Assembly (NCBI GenBank): GCA_017548425.1
Contig: JAFZAB010000073.1
Coordinates: 1-50,412 of the forward strand
DNA: 50,412 nt
Source of the DNA: Victivallales bacterium
Lineage (GTDB): Bacteria; Verrucomicrobiota; Lentisphaeria; Oligosphaerales; Oligosphaeraceae
Reading direction: 5' to 3'
The notes beneath the pieces are model-generated. The model did not search any database and was not told the origin of the DNA. It saw only the letters and a list, made by a program, of their open reading frames with translations. Below are positions 49,982 to 50,412 of this stretch, piece by piece. Both the position numbers and the translations under genes were made by a program. The number at the start of each line of letters is the position of its first letter. The first letter of the stretch is position 1.

Positions 49982-50412
49982 ATGCAATTCTTTAATACAC
50001 AAGGTCTTCCGGATTTCAAGGCGGGCGCCGCCCGCCACTGCATCACGCCGCCCGTCGGCGTCAGCCTCTACGGCTATTTCCACGACCGCATCGGCACATA
50101 CGTGAAAGACGACTTGTTCTGCCACGCAATGGTCATTGAAGGCGACGGCGGAAAAATCGTCTTGGTCTCCCTTGATTTGGGCTGCATTCCGCAGGAACAA
50201 GTCTTGGAAGCCAAAAAACTGATTGAAGAGAAGACGGGCATATCTGGTTCCAATGTACTGATTTGCGCGACACACACGCATACGGGCCCTGTCATGTCGC
50301 CGAAGAGCTTCCTCAAATGCGACACAGTGTGGCTCGCCACCCTGCCGGGCAAAATCGCCGAAACCGTTGCCGACGCAAACAGCAAGCTGCAGCCTGTCCT
50401 GCTCGTTCCCGC
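49982..50412 (+). CDS. Neutral/alkaline ceramidase-like protein, 3'-truncated
   Basis: 143 codons are visible before the window ends; AAGGAG lies about 8 nt before ATG 49982. The sequence is the N-terminal domain of the PF04734 family: FKAGAARHCITPPVGVSLYGYF, VLVSLDLGCIPQEQV and CATHTHTGPVMSPKS, with the zinc-ligand region T-H-T-H-T-G-P. Characterised members hydrolyse ceramide, but Lentisphaerota and Planctomycetota carry many copies beside glycan-degrading genes whose substrates are unknown. No signal peptide is seen at this N-terminus. It lies 147 bp after the GH39-like gene and is probably co-transcribed. Confidence 0.85.
   Translation, partial: MQFFNTQGLPDFKAGAARHCITPPVGVSLYGYFHDRIGTYVKDDLFCHAMVIEGDGGKIVLVSLDLGCIPQEQVLEAKKLIEEKTGISGSNVLICATHTHTGPVMSPKSFLKCDTVWLATLPGKIAETVADANSKLQPVLLVP

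Overview
The window looks like a chromosomal segment from an anaerobic, Gram-negative, carbohydrate-degrading bacterium of the PVC superphylum, most likely a gut member of the Lentisphaerota (Victivallis-like). This rests on lpxB (an LPS outer membrane), hcp, ferredoxins and many flavodoxins (anaerobic redox life), a DUF4838 protein, secreted heparinase-like and GH20 proteins without SusC/SusD, a transmembrane Ser/Thr kinase, and abundant short intergenic repeats. The taxonomic call is inference. The window ends inside a gene on both sides.

Layout. 1-5457 (+): a 5'-truncated GH42/GH5-like glycosidase and a secreted DUF4838 protein, with tandem-repeat arrays on both sides of the latter. 5792-10057 (-): an EutH-type permease, a five-bladed beta-propeller glycosidase-like protein and an FGGY sugar kinase, which read as a small catabolic operon. 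10325-14137: a nucleoside 2-deoxyribosyltransferase-like gene (+), then an unknown protein, a secreted unknown protein and an EamA transporter (-). 14288-19531 (+): membrane Ser/Thr kinase, lpxB, a YycJ-type metallo-beta-lactamase-fold protein and a GH39-like glycosidase, followed by tRNA-Leu(CAA) with its own terminator. 19754-23131 (-): a tetR-hcp-ldhA operon with a palindromic operator over the -10. About 0.8 kb of repeat-rich non-coding DNA follows, then a GH31 glucosidase (-).

26327-35554 (-) is the most distinctive region. It is one run of eleven genes led by a MerR regulator, whose promoter carries a perfect 7-1-7 palindrome between -35 and -10. The run encodes five flavodoxin-fold proteins (two with apparent export signals and one with a membrane anchor), an exported carboxymuconolactone decarboxylase-cupin fusion, an Fe-S aldo/keto reductase, a DUF362 lipoprotein, a PF03773 permease and an envelope-anchored NAPE-PLD-like metallohydrolase. 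It reads as an inducible envelope redox or detoxification system.

Divergent from it, 35937-39326 (+) encodes a VanX-like lipoprotein, an acetolactate decarboxylase and a striking fusion of a cyclohexadienyl-dehydratase-like (PheC) domain with a C45 Ntn-hydrolase; the last two overlap by 4 bp. A ferredoxin/NapH-like pair (-) converges on it. 40795-49834 returns to glycan use: secreted GH20, a sugar isomerase/epimerase, an Ldh2-type dehydrogenase, a heparinase II/III-like lyase and a GH39-like glycosidase. The start of a neutral-ceramidase-like gene runs off the right edge.

Intergenic DNA is unusually structured: contiguous tandem arrays with periods of 11, 23, 24 and 33 bp, short GC-rich hairpin words repeated at several loci, and an approximately 62-bp element present twice.
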